DNA of 5,986 nucleotides from Phormidesmis priestleyi. Lineage in GTDB: Bacteria > Cyanobacteriota > Cyanobacteriia > Phormidesmidales > Phormidesmidaceae. Positions 5,567 to 5,986 of this stretch are shown here, one piece after another; positions within the stretch are counted from its first letter, which is position 1; the number at the start of each line of letters is the position of its first letter. Position numbers and translations under genes: made by a program. The notes beneath the pieces were generated by a model. It saw nothing but the letters and a program-made list of their open reading frames with translations, was not told the DNA's origin and searched no databases. The stretch lies in contig QBMP01000154.1 of assembly GCA_003242115.1 (NCBI GenBank), forward strand, positions 1 to 5,986, written 5' to 3'.

Positions 5567-5986
5567 ATGCTGAAGTCACCTCTTCTGTTTGCGATCGCCG
5601 CCTTAGTCACCCTACTCAGCTGGTCAGGGATTGCTCAAGCCAATGAAGATAATCTAGCGCTAGATTTTACCCTGCCATCCAACTCACAACATGCTATTCC
5701 TAAAGAGACTACTCCCGATTCTGCGCCCAGCCATCTCGCTAAAACAGCTGCTTTAGCGCCTTCACAAGCGTCAATTCAAACCTTGGCTAGGTACAGCGAT
5801 CCGTTACCACCGCTCAAACAGGAATCTATTCAAGTTGAGCAAAGTCAGCCTGCTGATTTGGCCCTGAGCTTCGACAGTAACAACTTAAAAACACTGCCCG
5901 TTGAAGCTGAAGCGCCAGATGAAGCAGCCCCTAAAGTCCAAGAGTCTGAAGTCCAGGATTCTGAAAAGTCTGCTGATCAAAATCTT
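5567..5986 (+). CDS. Secreted protein of unknown function, 3'-partial
   Basis: From ATG 5567 the frame stays open for 140 codons to the window end. The first 25 residues form a clear signal peptide: Lys3, then a hydrophobic core (LLFAIAALVTLL) and a signal peptidase I site after AQA (23-25). The mature region is low in complexity and rich in Ala, Pro, Ser, Gln and Glu, turning acidic toward the end (EAEAPDEAAP, ESEVQDSEKS). Two similar hydrophobic motifs recur in it, NLALDFTLP (29-37) and DLALSFD (97-103). Such a region usually acts as a spacer before a folded domain, which would lie beyond the window. The gene begins 47 bases after the lipoprotein stop with no terminator between, so it is probably the fourth gene of the operon. 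A HIP1 octamer lies inside the signal-peptide codons. No Shine-Dalgarno is visible. The family is not recognised. Confidence 0.75.
   Translation, partial: MLKSPLLFAIAALVTLLSWSGIAQANEDNLALDFTLPSNSQHAIPKETTPDSAPSHLAKTAALAPSQASIQTLARYSDPLPPLKQESIQVEQSQPADLALSFDSNNLKTLPVEAEAPDEAAPKVQESEVQDSEKSADQNL

Larger units (their letters stand above)
748..5598. repeat. Eight HIP1 octamers (GCGATCGC)
   Basis: Copies lie at 748-755, 1994-2001, 3590-3597, 3689-3696, 3944-3951, 4094-4101, 4766-4773 and 5591-5598. All are inside coding regions, and four are in the coiled-coil gene. This palindrome is strongly over-represented in many cyanobacterial genomes, and it is the main evidence for the host group. Confidence 0.9.

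Overview
The window looks cyanobacterial. The octamer GCGATCGC (the HIP1 repeat typical of many cyanobacterial genomes) occurs eight times in about 6 kb, where chance would give roughly one per 65 kb. The permease and two of the unnamed proteins also resemble cyanobacterial families. The genus cannot be told from this stretch, and no mobile element, CRISPR array, tRNA or rRNA was seen.

Left part (1-2721): two convergent genes. On the plus strand is an ABC exporter half-transporter (membrane domain plus ATPase) whose N-terminus is probably cut by the window edge. On the minus strand is an MlaE/TGD1-type permease of a lipid-transport ABC system, with an unusual basic N-terminal extension supported by a Shine-Dalgarno sequence. 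Between them, a hairpin at 1691-1747 is followed by a T-run on the minus strand, so it is read as the terminator of the permease gene.

Middle (2722-3407): AT-rich, mostly non-coding DNA with one possible 51-codon gene on the minus strand. It also holds a long inverted repeat (3224-3274) and, 52 bases before the next gene, a 14-bp palindrome (3342-3355) that fits the published cyanobacterial LexA-box consensus.

Right part (3408-5986): four plus-strand genes packed as a probable operon. In order they are a coiled-coil protein with a C-terminal membrane hairpin, a single-span membrane protein with a conserved-looking C-terminal domain, a lipoprotein whose start overlaps the previous gene, and a secreted protein that runs off the window. 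All four appear to be membrane-bound or exported, so the operon probably serves the cell envelope. The LexA-like site, if functional, would place this operon under LexA control. None of the four has a function I can name, and this operon with its upstream region is the most promising place for something undescribed.
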